In this document: positions 1 to 12,725 of the stretch, in pieces | Position numbering within the stretch: the stretch's first letter is position 1 | How the letters are laid out: each line of letters starts with the position of its first letter | From: Rhynchospora pubera | Lineage: Eukaryota > Streptophyta > Magnoliopsida > Poales > Cyperaceae | DNA: 64,000 nucleotides | Assembly (NCBI GenBank): GCA_028095005.1 | Contig: CM051459.1 | Location: 129,497,657-129,561,656 of the forward strand | Direction: 5' to 3' | The notes under the pieces: generated by a model | The model's database searches: none | The model's input: only the letters and a program-made list of their open reading frames with translations | Told to the model about the DNA's origin: nothing | Translations under genes and position numbers: made by a program

Positions 1-1054
1 CTAGCTTAGAGGAGACGAATTTATTTTGAGTGGAAGAGGTCTCTCGGATTAAAATTGGATCTTTCATCAGGTTCCTTTCCTCTTTTCATAACATCCCAGT
101 TCATTTATTGTGTTGCTTTAACCAAGGCAGTTTTGAATTTTTTCTTTTTACACTCTTTTATTGCTTTATTTGGTTTCTTTTTTTTTTTCTCTCTTCTTTT
201 CAGTATTACGTGCATAGGGATTGTTCATTTATTAATACAATTTAGGGACCATGGTTATTATATTGGTTATAAGAACAAAGGATCTATATGGTTGTTGACT
301 TGTTGTTAATAATTAAAGAAGTTAGTTACTGGTGATTATTTTATAATGGTTTCTCTAGATTGATGTGTATAGATAGGTAGTAGATATTACTTGCTTTGGG
401 GCCATGGAGATGAGATATTGGCAAAATAAAGGAACTTGTTGTAAAATTTGAATAATTGTTACCTGCCTTGATTAGAAAAACTAGCAAAGTAGTACCCTAT
501 TTATTCTATATTTGATTTGATCTAGTTCAGCTTGTTTCTTTGTGAGAATTGACTTGAGGTATTGGTCCCTGAATCTCCCCAAAAAAATCCAATTGGGTCC
601 ATGGACCATTACCCCGTCCTCTCAAAATAGATCCAAATTTCTTTAACTCTCTCCAGTTTTGAAATTTGAACCCATCTTCCTTCCTTTTAATTGAACCTGA
701 GCAAACTTGGGTCCACGTGGCCGTGTCTAAAAATTACCAATGTTAGCAAAGAGAACTTCATTTCAGAAGGAATAGATGGTTCTTACTTCTTTGTAGAGAG
801 CTTAGGTATTTCTTGACAGATTTAGCTTAAATAAAAGTTCAGGGATCAATTTGGTTATTTGAATAAATTAAAGGACTGATACATGAACTTTTTCAAACAC
901 AGAAGAACATTTAACAGCTTGCGTACTTTGTTATATTTTCTTTTTCTCGTCTTCTAGTTTTTGTTATGTGGAAATTCAGAGTGTTGTAACCTTGAACTCT
1001 TCTTTTTTAAGCAGAATAAAAGAAGTGTATAATTAAGGCTGCCCAAGCCTGTAT
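1..1054. other. upstream region of the U-box gene; no gene recognised
   Basis: AT-rich sequence with no convincing ORF. It probably holds the promoter and 5' leader, perhaps with a leader intron, of the PUB5-like gene. A stretch around 555-890 carries phrases such as 'ggtccctgaatc' and 'aattgggtcc', the style of degenerate dispersed plant repeats. A similar phrase (tagtccctgaag) recurs inside intron 1 near 1361. I could not place a TATA box with confidence. Confidence 0.4.
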
Positions 1055-4000
1055 ATGATGGAGAGTGATGCAAATGAGTCAGCAAATGGGACACAGAGTA
1101 ATACTGATATAAAAGTTCATAGGTTGATGTGCACAGTGTTGAGAGATGTTTTGGATAGAGTGACATGGATTCTACCTGCAATTGAGTCTGCCCGACCTGG
1201 TAGTAGATTAGGCATACAAGAGCTGTGTTCCATAAACAATCATGTGGAGAAAGGCAAACTTATTATCCAGCATTGCACGGAGTCTAGCAAATTATACCTG
1301 GTATTTACTATATTCCTGAAATTTCACAACTGGTCCACTCAAACTTATACATTCCTGTTTTAGTCCCTGAAGTTGAAAATATACCACCATTATTTTTATT
1401 AGCCGAAACATTGCTGTGTTGAATAAGTGTTAGTTGGATATCTTTGGGTAAAAGTTGACTCATGCCATGTTAGTTCATACAGGATATCAGTTTGCTTTCA
1501 AACTGAAAAATTTGCACTGAACGCTAAATTAGATTGTTAAATTGGTGAAGTTGAAACATCAAGGATTAAACCAGGAAACAGTTGATCCTTGGGGAATTTT
1601 GCTCTTTGTAAAAGTCAAAACTCATTTTCTCAGTCATTCTAAGTTATGGCATAGGGTTGCCATAATTGACTATCATTTTAGACATCAAAGTTGCGGCTGA
1701 ATGATGAGTCTCAGTTGACAATAAATCCAGCCATAGAACCTAAAAGGTATCAAAAAGGTCAACAGCACATACAGAAGTTTTTTAACATATTTAGACATAA
1801 AAATTAAAGGAGTTGCCAACTATTGTTATTCCACATGACCAGAGTGGGCCTTTATTTATTTATTTATTTATTTGAGATTTACATCCTTTTTGAGAAGCTT
1901 GTTTCGTTAATTATCTAATTTTCCTTTGATTTATGATGTTGAAAATGTAGGCTATAACTGCAGAGGCAACTTTACTGAGGTGCCAGAGAATAAGAAGCTC
2001 CTTGTCACAGAGCTTGTGTCTTATCCAAACCCTCGTGCAACCTATACTTGCCGCTCAGGTAATTAGAGTTTCTCAATTCTGGCTTATTATTACTCGTAAG
2101 GTGAAATTTTCCAATGTACCCTCCAATAGTACATAAATTTTGTATTTCTCCTCTGAACTAAAAAAATTAAAAAATAAAAAAATAAAACCCTATGTGCATT
2201 GTGTAAAAGGTTGCTTTAAAAAATACCTTTGGAGTTAAATGCCTAAATTTTCCAGTTTATAACCTTCATTTTCATAAGATGAACCTTTCTTTTTACAATC
2301 CTTATCCTATCTGTTTCCAATACAGGAATATAGATCAGCATACTGGAATTGACAGAAAATTATTAGTGATGCTACTGTTGTCTATAATTGAGGCACTATT
2401 ACTATATGCTTGATAGAGAATAGAAAATTATTCTATCATAGTTACACTAACTTTTTCCACAATTCATCTACATTTGGGAGCATATATGGTATATTGACAT
2501 TTGGAGGGGCATTAGAGGGCATACTGAAAGCTTTTCTGTTTTTATAACATGTGTACATTTTCATTTGTTGTCCCCTGGTGGTCAGGCCAACAAAATGAAT
2601 CTAACAGGATAGCTGTGCTCTTGCTTTTCTGCACTATCTTGAATTTGATATCTATTTGTTTTTGTTTTATGTTGATGCGCCATTCAGATTGTTGAGGTCA
2701 TAGAGTACATAAATGATGCAAATTTCAGCATTGATCCTTCAGAGGAGGAGGCCGGTAAATCCATCTTAGAGCTATTACACCAAGCTGACACTTCTGAAGA
2801 ACTTGAATTCTCAATCTTCCAGTTTGTAGCCTCTGAATTAAACCTCACGACCCCCAAATCTATTCTAATTGAGAGGAGAGCAATTAAGAAATTGCTCCAA
2901 AGTTTGTCAGGTGACAAGGAATCCAAGAAACAAGGAGTGCTTATGTACTTGCTATACCTTGTGAAGAAACACGGGAAAAGTGCCAAAGAAAACATTAACC
3001 CAAATACTATCAAACCTGATCTGAAATCGCACAAGCCCCTTAAACAAGAAAATTCTATTCCTTGTAGTGTCCCACCGCCTCCTGAATTTCTGTGCCCAAT
3101 TTCTTCCAAATTAATGCTCGATCCAGTGATCATTTCTTCAGGACAAACTTTTGAGAGAGAAAATATTGAGAAATGGTTTGAAGAGGGTAATGTCACATGT
3201 CCTAAAACTAAAACCAAGTTGGACAATTTTTCAATTATTCCAAACAATGCCATGAAGGACCTTATTGCGAGTTGGCGCAGGGAGCACTGCATGAAATCAA
3301 GTCAACCATCTGAGTCAACAAAGGTCAAATCGGTATTTTCTCAAGAAAAAAGAGGGTTAGGGTCTGAAAGCGGATCCTTCTCTTTGTCTGAAACCCTGCA
3401 GAATCAATACTCAATCACAAGCTTGAGAGATGTTTCTACCCCTGTTATTCGTGACAAGATCAGAGATTTACCTTTTCAGTACGACCATAGCAATATATCC
3501 ATTGCTTCGTCGGATTCAAGCTTTGTTTCTGATTCATCTCGTGTTTTCAAAGGGACTGAGGGGATCAGTGGTACATTGTATGAATTATTTCCTTGGAGTT
3601 GTGATTTTCAAAATCATGGTTCTCTTTGCAAATTTAATAGGGAAATGTTTTCAAGATTCTTCTCTGATCTATCACAACTTGAATTGGAGGCACAGACAAA
3701 AGCAGTAGAAGAGTTCAAAATTGTTCTGAAAGGGGATGAGGAGACTGTCTATTCCATGGTTTCAAATGGATTTGTGGAGGAATTATTTGAATATTTGAAA
3801 GGTTGCTGTGAAAGATGTGATTTGGAGGTACTGAGTATTGGTCTGCAGTTATTCCTCGTGTTCTTTAAAATTGGCAGGTAACCTATTTTCTCCTTGGCCA
3901 TGCAATATATTTCATTGTCTATTATTTTTAGTGGGAAAAATATAAGAATTGGTAGCAACCCAAAGTACCATTGCTATTTATTTCTAATTGACTCATAACT

Positions 4001-4913
4001 TGGTCAGAAAGGCATTGTAATAAGCTTCATTCATTTTTCTTTGAACTTCATATGGATGGTAGAATTACGCAGCACAATGTTTAATTCATCCATAATTATT
4101 TTCCTCTTTTGTCAACATAGGTTTCAGATGCCATACTTAAATGAAGACTCGTTCAATCTCTTCTCATCACTTCTTGAAACTAAAGCAAGGCATGAAGTTT
4201 TATTGATCCTAGATAAATTAACTGAGGAATCTGCTTATGTATCCAGAATTACTGAATCAGACCTTATTCTCTCATTAATGCAACTTGTTCAAACCGAAGA
4301 AGATGCTGATTGCCTTGATTTAGCATTGAAAATCCTTTGCAAAATCCCCACCCAATATGGAGAAATAGCATCGCTTGTTGTCACGACCGAATTTATTACT
4401 AAAATAGCCTGTTTGCTCAATGAAGAAACGCTTGCTAAATATTGCCTAAAACTGATGGGTAGCTTGAGTTACATGGAAGAGACCTTAAAAGTGATTGTCG
4501 AAACTGATGGATGTCTTGCTTCGATTTCAGAGTTCCTTGATACTGGAACGCGTCAGGAGCAAGATCATGCATTGGTCATGCTTCTCTCTCTCTGTTCAGA
4601 TAGCTTTGAAAATTGTTCACTTCTGATGAAAGAAGGTGTCATACCTGCCTTGGTTGACATTTCTGTAAATGGAAGTCAAGAGGGGAAAGGAAATGCAACC
4701 AAGTTGCTCTGCCTTTTAAGGGATTTGAGAAATAATGAGCTTCTTACTGGTTCAGGGTCAGGGTCGGTTTCACCAACAGGATCTGTTTCAGAAAGGATAG
4801 TAGATTTAAATAAAGAAAATGCCATAATCGAAGAGGTGCCCACTCTGAAACCTTCATTAGGTTTTTTTGCAAGAAAGATCAAGCTTTTCTCTAAAACAAG
4901 ATCAGGATTTTAG
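1055..4913 (+). CDS. PUB5: PUB5-like U-box ARM-repeat E3 ubiquitin ligase
   Basis: Four coding exons join in frame: 1055-1300, 1951-2058, 2688-3877 and 4121-4913, all with GT/AG borders, giving 778 residues. The N-terminal part (residues 1-200) is the plant U-box N-terminal helical domain, with SKLYL at the exon 1/2 join and SEEEAGKSI in exon 3. The U-box follows at about 247-320 (PPPEFLCPISSKLMLDPVII, then WFEEGNVTCPKTK), the E2-docking fold lacking zinc ligands. After a Ser-rich linker, the last about 350 residues are Leu-rich helical repeats of the ARM type that would bind substrate. The tail is Lys/Arg/Ser rich (FFARKIKLFSKTRSGF). The class attaches ubiquitin to target proteins. Two ATGs are adjacent at 1055 and 1058; the first is used here. 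Assignment to PUB5 rather than PUB6/7/45 rests on remembered similarity around the U-box and on the BEE2 neighbour. The substrate is unknown. Confidence 0.9.
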
Positions 4914-5470
4914 AGAAGCCCTCAACCAAAAATTCTTGGATATTTTTTTAGGTTAGAAGATTTCACTGAAAGAAATACTTAGTGAGATGCTTTTCTTTCA
5001 TCCACTTGTATTTCCATTAGGCAGGATAAGTGTAGATAGTTGGTTTTGTTTTTTACTTACATATCTTAACATTGGTTGTGAGCATAGGTATTTGATGTAA
5101 ATTGGATATTCTGGTTAGGCTGACATGGGTTTGCATATACATAATTTCTAAGATTGAGAAAAATGAACTTGTGTATTGCTTTTTGAGAGTCCTGTCCTCA
5201 AGAAGGCTGTAATTGCTTCTTACCACTAAAATAGGTAGTTTGTTATTTTTGTTCTTCGAGCTGTAAAATCAACATTGCGGTATCTCTTTTGGAATTTGGT
5301 TGTAATTCTTTCCAGATATTCTAGATAAGGCGATTCTACAAATGATCTCTATAAATTGGTAGTTTGTTGCCTTCGGCTATACATAACAGGTATGGCCAAA
5401 TTTGAACATCATACTCATGTTGTTATTTAATTATTACTTTATTTCCTTTAATTGATTCCTCCTGGTTTCA
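4914..5470 (+). other. 3' region of the U-box gene
   Basis: AT-rich sequence after the stop codon, probably 3' UTR and terminator. No ORF or repeat is recognised before the T-run at 5471, where the LINE begins. Confidence 0.4.
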
Positions 5471-5679
5471 GATTTTTTTTTTCTTTTTTGAAAGTCGGTT
5501 GACAAAGTACCACACTGGTAAATTTTATTAAATAAAAATATTAAAAAAAGGAAAAAAAATAAAGCAAAATAACAGCGCCTATACAAAGAGATCTAAAAGT
5601 TAAACAAAATCAGCAAGTAAAAGTAAAAAATGACTAGGCATGTTAGGCCCAAAATTGGGAACATGCAAACATGTTCTTA

Positions 5680-5827
5680 GGGTGCGTTTGGATCGTTGGA
5701 AGAAAGAAGAAGAAGAAGAAAAAAAATTATAAATAATCCAAACTCTTCACAAAGTTACACACTTCCCAATACTTCTTCCCACTTCTTCCCTTCTTCCCTT
5801 CTTCCCACACCTATCCAAACGGAGCCC
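5680..5827. mobile_element. Tourist-like MITE, copy A
   Basis: Ends are gggtgcgtttggat and atccaaacggagccc. The core aatccaaactcttcacaa, followed by agttacacacttcccaat, is shared with copies B to F. The arms are purine/pyrimidine-rich (ggaagaaagaagaag against cttcttcccacttcttccc). It sits inside the LINE 3' region. No clean TSD was found. Confidence 0.75.
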
Positions 5828-6089
5828 AGATATATCTATTGTGCGCCTTTTAAATATTCCAACTAGCGGGGGCCCAGATGGTGTCCCACCGTTTAGATCC
5901 TGAATATCTATGCGAGAGCCAGAAATCGCCTACTCCAAGATTGAGGTTTAGCAAAGGAAGCTTGAATCGAGTTTGCACCAATGACTAGACCGAGGATGAA
6001 TATTGGCACCGCAGAAAGAGGTGCTCGGTCGTTTCAAAGGATGTAGTATTGTAGCAACGATAAGAGGGTGGAGAAGGCCAACTTATTTT

Positions 6090-7850
6090 TGTTGGAATTG
6101 TGTTCTAAAAGTTATCTTATGTTGATTACTTTTATATGTTATATTTATGAATTGGACGTTATTACATTTTGTTCCATGAATTTATATTCGTATTTAGAAG
6201 TGTTCAAGAAGATTCTCTTGGTCTTGAACCGCACAACTCTAAATAAAATGAATATATATCTCTAAAATATTCACAAGTCTTGGATATTAGCAGGAACACT
6301 AATATCCCATACAAGACTGTCATGTAGATTAAAAGTACGTTGTAGTTCTGTAAACGTTGATTAAGGATTATCATTTAATAACACGAGTATACGGAAAGTT
6401 TCATATATTGAACGGACATAATTGATAAAAATATTATATGGATTGTGTTTGTGTCATTAATATTTTTATCGTGTCATTAATTATAAGATTGATATGATAT
6501 ATTTTCACATAAGGAATATGTAACGTGATTATTATTTGAAGCCATTTGAAACTTGTGGTGATAAAAGTAATAGTTCTTTGTATGTAACTTGTGTAGGAGG
6601 GAAATATATATGTCAATAGCTAATTGACACTCATGAATTAAGGAATGATATTATAAAGGGCCCCTTGGTAAAGTAAGATTATAAATGGATCCAATATAAC
6701 TGAAGTGCAGTTATAATTATATAATCCTACTTATTGGAGACCAATAAGAGATTATAATACGAAGATGATACAGCCCTACTTTGTATAATAATCATAACAT
6801 CATATGGCAAGGAATAGACATAAGTAATGTTAATAGCATTACTAGAAGGATCGTGTTTCGTAAAAGGATTTGCTAAACATCTATATTATTTGGGTAGTTG
6901 TAATGTATGCTAGAGTACCACTTACAGTTTATGGAATAAAATGTTTTATTCCATTTCCAATATAATATGGATCTTTAATATAGGTCACACCAACTGAATG
7001 GGAAACAAGAAATATATTTTCTATGTACAAGGTTTAATGTTATATGAAATAAAGTACAAATAGAAAATTATATCACATGACATGATTAACTAGCAAGGAA
7101 TAAATTTATTGATATGTGAATATTATGAGTATAATATGTGTTTCACATACTATAATAATATATGAATATTATTGTAGAGTATATAAATTTATTTAAAACC
7201 CAAGCCCAATTATTTTAACAAATGAAAAGAGAAAGAAGGCTTTAAATTCATGTCAGAATTTGAGCCAACTTCAAACTAAAAATTAGTATAGCAAATGATA
7301 ACCAAATTGGACAAATGATATATGAAAATTGTAGCCCTAGAAGTGTAGAATCCAATGGTTCAAGTTTCATGTCTTGTGGAGTTTCCTACAGAGAGTTATC
7401 AATATTTTAGTGCTGCAACGTCAGAAATTAAAGTGATGTTTTAATTTCTGATTAGTGGCTTTAAATGCTATACAAATTTGAAAGGTTTATTCTGATGTTT
7501 TAAAGGTAAAACAGATCAGAAAAATTAGAACACAAGTAAGTCTTCATGTGTTGAAGTTTTGGCTTTCTCATCCTCTAAATATTTGTTAAAATATTCTATC
7601 GATTAAGCAATCGATCGAGATACGGGTGGCGGAGCTAGGTGTTGACGGGGAGTTCGCTAGCACGGATTCAATTGTCATTCTTGTTTCGGATTCAAGGTGA
7701 ACCAAAGAGGAATAAAGTTTCGTTAGAAACCATAGGTATGGCTCAACAATCCTTCTTGTAGGAATATATATGTGATTGTGATGCAAATATAATATAGGAA
7801 AGTTAGCGATAATAAGAACGATCTTTGATGTTATCGGTTAATAAAAATTT
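6090..7850. mobile_element. LTR-like insertion inside the LINE
   Basis: About 1.76 kb separates two pieces of LINE coding sequence that belong together. The left edge reads tgttggaattgtgttc, the usual start of many plant LTRs. The interior is AT-rich with no ORF. Near 7600-7760 it becomes richer in GC. I could not fix the right edge or a matching TSD, so its class (Copia-type solo LTR or truncated element) is inferred from the start sequence and the split LINE only. Confidence 0.45.
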
Positions 7851-8345
7851 TAAAATTACCCTATTCGTATCATGAAATCTTTCACTTTTAACAAGATTTT
7901 GTTGTGTTAAAAGTCGATCATGTAGTAGTAGTAATCAAACGAAAACTCTTAACTTTTGATGGCGATTTCACTTTCCATAAGTATGGGTCATACTTAGAAA
8001 GGATGCCAATGTTAGAACTTAGAAAGCATAGCATAGGCACGAGAAAATTCCGTTGCCCATCCATTTTCATGTAGGCAGGGGAGAATCGTCTGAATAATTG
8101 TAGGAGAAGTTGAATAAAGGACCTTGCTGAGGAATATCTGTTAGGCCGTAGGAGACTCTATACAACTCCATTTCGTCCTCTTCCGTAGTACCATAAAGGA
8201 GATGTACCGATGAGGACAAGATTGAATTCGGTTCAAGTTTGAGTTTTCAAAACCATTTCAATAATAACGCTTTGTTTTGTCGCTAAAGGTCTAGAACTCC
8301 CAAACCGCCATTTGATTTTGGAAAGTCAACATTTAGACCAGTTTA

Positions 8346-10836
8346 CCAGATGTTTCAGATCCTCTTTCGTGAAATGATTTATTTCTAGTTGACCAATTAA
8401 TTGCATCTATTATTTTTTTCTTTGTTTTTCTTGCTGCTTACACAGAATTTTAACTGGACGCTGATACTGTGTCTTTCTGTTTTGCTCTTCTATTTTATCT
8501 ATCGCCTTGTGGAGTAAATTTTCACCCAACAAGGCAATAACAAGACTCTAGCTACCAACTATAGGGTGTTGGTCAAATGCAAATAAAACAAGGATCAACA
8601 AACATTTTCCTTGCTGAAAAACTATTTTGAGCAGTAAGGTGTTTGATCATTGCTAGCTGCATATAAGGTAGCGCCGTTGTGTACATAATTTTTCAACAGT
8701 TGAATTAAGCTCTCCAATCGAAAGGGAGGGAAAGAAACAATGAAAAAAAACGGGGGGGGGGGGGGTGTGTTGTATGACATGAATATACTGATATTGATAA
8801 GGACTGATGAAATTTGTGATCATACTGATGATGAATTGCATGTTAAAGATGCCATACATTGCATCTTATCAAAGTGCTAGTTCAAGCCTTGCCATTCAAT
8901 GCATCCATGTTCTTGTTTTCAAGCGCCTCATTATCAACAGGAGCTTTTTCTTCTGTCTACTTCATGTAAACATTGAACCATCATTTTCTCATTTATATTT
9001 CTGTGATTTGCTTGATGCAAACTTGAATTACGTCTGATCTGAATTTAGTCAAACAAAGAACCAACTAAAATATCATAAAAGGAAAATACCCGTTACACGC
9101 CGTTTTCTGTTAGTTTCACAGAAATTATTGCGCAGCAGTGCCCAAATACTCACATGATGTAGCACTTTATCCCTAAATACATGCATAAATAATGTTTCTT
9201 TGAACCGAATAAATGCTCACCTTTCATTTTATCACGTATTATGACTAAAATCAAAATGTAATTAGCTAGCTATCAAGCGCTATTATAATCCATTATCTCA
9301 AGTTCTAAAATGCACACCGGATATGTTGGAAATATTTTAGCATGAACAATTTTGCTAGTTACTATTCATATTTTCTTGAACTGGAATAGATAATTGGTTT
9401 TCGCTCGTTTGGAAATTTAAACTGGAACATGTGGAACATTAAATTGGAGGGTGGATAATAATAATAAGGAAAATTCTATAGCGGACTAAATTTTTGTGTC
9501 GAAATTCAGATTATTAATAATAGTATGAATGTTTACAACTGATCAAGGCTTATTAACAATAACAATAACAACAATAATAATTACTACTATTTTTTATTGT
9601 ATTATGGAGAAACACTGAAACAGTGACATGTGGTATGTTGCACATGGTTTTCAGATACTGTTCGGTACACCAGCAGAGATCCGCTCTGCCCACCAATCTC
9701 TTTTTCTATATATCAAAAAGACAAGAAAAGAACAAAGGAGCTCCACCTCTACATACTATTATCAATCATGCATACAATGCATGTAGCATGCCAACTCCAA
9801 TCAAGTAGTGGATGGATTCTGTTGCCATAGCAGGTGCCGGTTCCACAAGATAGAGACCTCTTTAAAAGGCATATCTTAATTTGTCCCCAGTAAAGATTGG
9901 GTTTCAGTTTGACCGACATTTGGTTCAATTTTTATTTATTTTCTGTTCAGAATTGAACAGTTTGGTCGTTGCATTTTGTTACTACTTACCCAAGATATTC
10001 GGAAAAAAATAATTACTTATACCCAAAATATAATATACTATTCAAACCCCAAAAATAAAAATCCAAACAAGTAATCTGTAAGCAAATTGATGTCTGACAA
10101 CAATACAACATGAACCTAAAAACTGCCACACATTATAAGTGAAGTTAATCATGTAGATGATCTATTACTACAAGGCCTGGAAAGAGATGATAAAGTTATT
10201 TTAATTGCTTACCTTATTGGGAAAGTCAGAAGCTCATCAAAAGCACTCTTCATATCTTCTTTTGAAAGTATTCAAAAGCAAATGACCAGATACATTAGCC
10301 CTCTTCGTTTATTCACAAAAATAAATAAATAGAACAAAGTTTTTGCGTTAGCCTGTTTATATCGATCATGAAAACACAAACAAAACAAAATAAAATAAAA
10401 TCCCTCCACCCACGACACTTAGTTTTGCTATCTGTTTGCATCTGTTTTTAGCTCATAGGAGATGTCAATTCATTATTTTAGAGCCTATAGCATTTCTAAT
10501 TTGTAACATGAAGGTGTACTAAATACAAAAGATGGTAATGCAACTTTTTATTGAGAACTAATATCTAGAAAAAGTCAACATATTGACAACTAATCCTACT
10601 ACTTGTAAAATCACCAATTCAATGATGTAGAAGTTTGAGTGAAGGGTGTATATAACCCCTTATGAAAGTGTAACTAGATTTTGGATTCAAATGGAAAGAA
10701 TATTTATAAATGGAAAAAAGTATTTCTATGATTGAAATTTTAATTATGTTTGTTGCTTTATTTGTTGTTTATTTTCAAATTTTGGTATCTAACAAATGAA
10801 AGAGACCAGGGAAAAAAAATCTTTCCTTGCCCAAGA
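8346..10836. other. intergenic, no gene recognised
   Basis: AT-rich with only short, non-conserved ORFs. A run of 13 G lies near 8752-8764. A somewhat more GC-balanced patch at 9600-9860 (with tttctatatatc near 9703) could be a transcribed non-coding unit, but nothing in the sequence proves it. Confidence 0.4.
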
Positions 10837-11040
10837 GTGTTTGGAACTTGCACGAACAAGGGACGAACAAGGCAGCCACAAACAGCGCCTAGTTCGCGCC
10901 TAGTTCGTGAAAATCGGTGTTTAGAAACAAGGGAGAAGTTCACGAACTACGACTTTTTGTGGATTGTTTGGTTCGTGCGAACAGTGCTAGTTCACGAACT
11001 AGTTGTTCGTCCCTTGTTCACGCCTCTTCCAAATATAGCC
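10837..11040. mobile_element. foldback MITE with cgaacaagggacgaacaa arms
   Basis: The left arm (gtgtttggaacttgcacg, aacaagggacgaacaa) and right arm (ttgttcgtcccttgttcacg, cctcttccaaatat) are inverted copies. The middle repeats agttcgcgcctagttcgtg and agttcacgaactagt. Size is about 200 bp with no ORF. Exact ends and TSD are unclear. The terminal tttggaa resembles the Tourist-like family elsewhere in the window. Confidence 0.6.
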
Positions 11041-12334
11041 GAAAACATCTATTTCAACAACTCATATATATATTTTTTTCCAAACTAGCAAAAGATTCCC
11101 TCAATATGTGGGCAAATAAAGAAACATTATAATAATAGAAAATATAAAATTATCTAGTTGAATCTTCCAAAGATACATGTGGATATTTTTTTTCAAAAAA
11201 AAATAAATTATTAACATCACCTGACTCTTTTCTGTCAAATGTCCGATCATTTATCTGAAATCGACATCTAGACCACATATCATATCAGATCACATAAATC
11301 AATGATCCATAATTGATGTAATAATTGTTTAGACTCTCTTTTGTGAAATTGTTATGACTTTTTTATGAGTGTTTTTATCAGTAGTATTATAGACATAGAT
11401 AAAAATTTGCACACATATATAATTTCAATATTCTTATTAAACAGATATTTGTTGATGTTTTCCTTTTCATTATTATTATAATTATTTAGCGAAATTAAAA
11501 TAGTTTGGATATGATAAGTACATCTTTTTTATATAAAATCAATTACGCACCTACAAATTAAATGTTTCTTTTGCTAAAAATTTTTTAATTGATTTTTCAA
11601 AATTATTAAGACTGCAAATGATTTATTTGTCAGGTCTTCCACGTCATAAACAAAGTATAGAGGTGGCAAGGGTAGCACCGTAGTAGAACAATAATGTCCT
11701 GTTCTCACGTGCCCTCATTGGGCCATTAGTCCATTACCCCATTCGTAAGTCTTAACAGTATAATATTAAATATTGGAAGTACTTTTTAAAGTACATTTCC
11801 TATGCATTATTTTTTTATTAATACCATCAGAAATCTCGATAGTATAGCGGCCCTGATAGTACAATTTCTGTGCAGTATTTTCTATTGAATTCAAAATGAT
11901 TAACATTCTTTTTAAAATAATTCTATATAGTTCGATTTTCATAAGATCAGCAGTTCAGTACCTAATGTATCTTAAAAGGTAATTTTTTTAATTGAAAATA
12001 TAAGTAAAAATTTATTGTTCCTCATGCAATTACGTACTTAATTAAATAATTAATGATCTGGCTTTGGCATCTGCCATACTTTTGTTTTCACATTATATAA
12101 TATAATCCAAAATATTTATATTTCTATATGTGTGCACAAGGCATTATTGAAAATAAAACAGTACAGAAATTCAATTATTAGAAAAAAAACAGAGAAATAA
12201 ACAAATTAAGAAATTAAACTTTATAAGGTGTCCTTTAAGACATTAATACTTACTGCGTTAATACATGACAATAGTTTTCGAAATACTTGATGATAACTAT
12301 CAAGTTGAATACATGACAATAGTTATGAATGATG
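11041..12334. other. intergenic, no gene recognised
   Basis: Very AT-rich sequence without a supported ORF or a repeat I can class. A small imperfect inverted pair lies around 11770-11890 (agtacatttcctatgcatta against tacaatttctgtgcagtatt). Confidence 0.35.
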
Positions 12335-12725
12335 AAATGATAGAGTCCATATTGATGGATGGAGTCCGTCCAATACAATCATTTTTACGTTTTTAAATTT
12401 CAAATGATTTATCAGAACCGTTCAATATGTTCTCCATATTGAAAACTTATAAGAAACCAATTTTTATATTTTTTTCGAAATTTTTTACTATTTTTATGGT
12501 ATTTTAGAAAATAGTTGTTATTGGACGATCCATAATTTTTATATTATGAATTTTCTAAAGTGTCAAAAAAATAGTAAAAAAAATTAAAAAATTGTAAAAA
12601 ATGATTTCTTATAAGTTTTCAATATTAAAAACATATTGAATGGTCTAGATCGGTCGTTTAAAATTTGAATCGTGAGATAATTATATTGGATATGGACCCA
12701 TCCGTCTAATATATTGGACACTAAC
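12335..12725. repeat. long palindromic element 1
   Basis: The arms fold back over most of the unit: gaaccgttcaatatgttctc on the left against catattgaatggtctagatc on the right, and aacttataagaaaccaattt against aaaatgatttcttataagtt. The outer ends (gatggatggagtccgtccaa / ggacccatccgtctaatata) are also inverted. The centre is ttggacgatcc. It shares the arm motif with the elements at about 15834, 36222, 41560 and 61759. Confidence 0.7.

Larger units (their letters stand above)
5471..8345 (-). mobile_element. L1-type LINE remnant split by two later insertions
   Basis: Read on the minus strand, 8345-7852 encodes, with stops and frame changes, the C-terminal end of a plant L1 ORF2: PKSNGGLGVLDL, RQNKALLLKWF, then in another frame LLLHDRLLTQQNLVKSE. 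The reading resumes at 6089-5828 with the zinc-knuckle part (YRCYNTTSFETTEHLFLRC). This order is typical of the reverse-transcriptase C-terminus followed by the zf-RVT domain. The minus-strand 3' end lies at a T-run on the plus strand (5471-5490), consistent with a poly(A) tail. The body is interrupted at 6090-7850 by LTR-like DNA and at 5680-5827 by a MITE. It is dead: at least one in-frame stop (in SSSV*SLV) and one frameshift are visible. Confidence 0.8.

Noticed and set aside
2684..3292. 202-codon minus-strand ORF
   Set aside because: It is the antisense of exon 3 of the PUB5-like gene, whose own frame carries the U-box; no domain on this strand.
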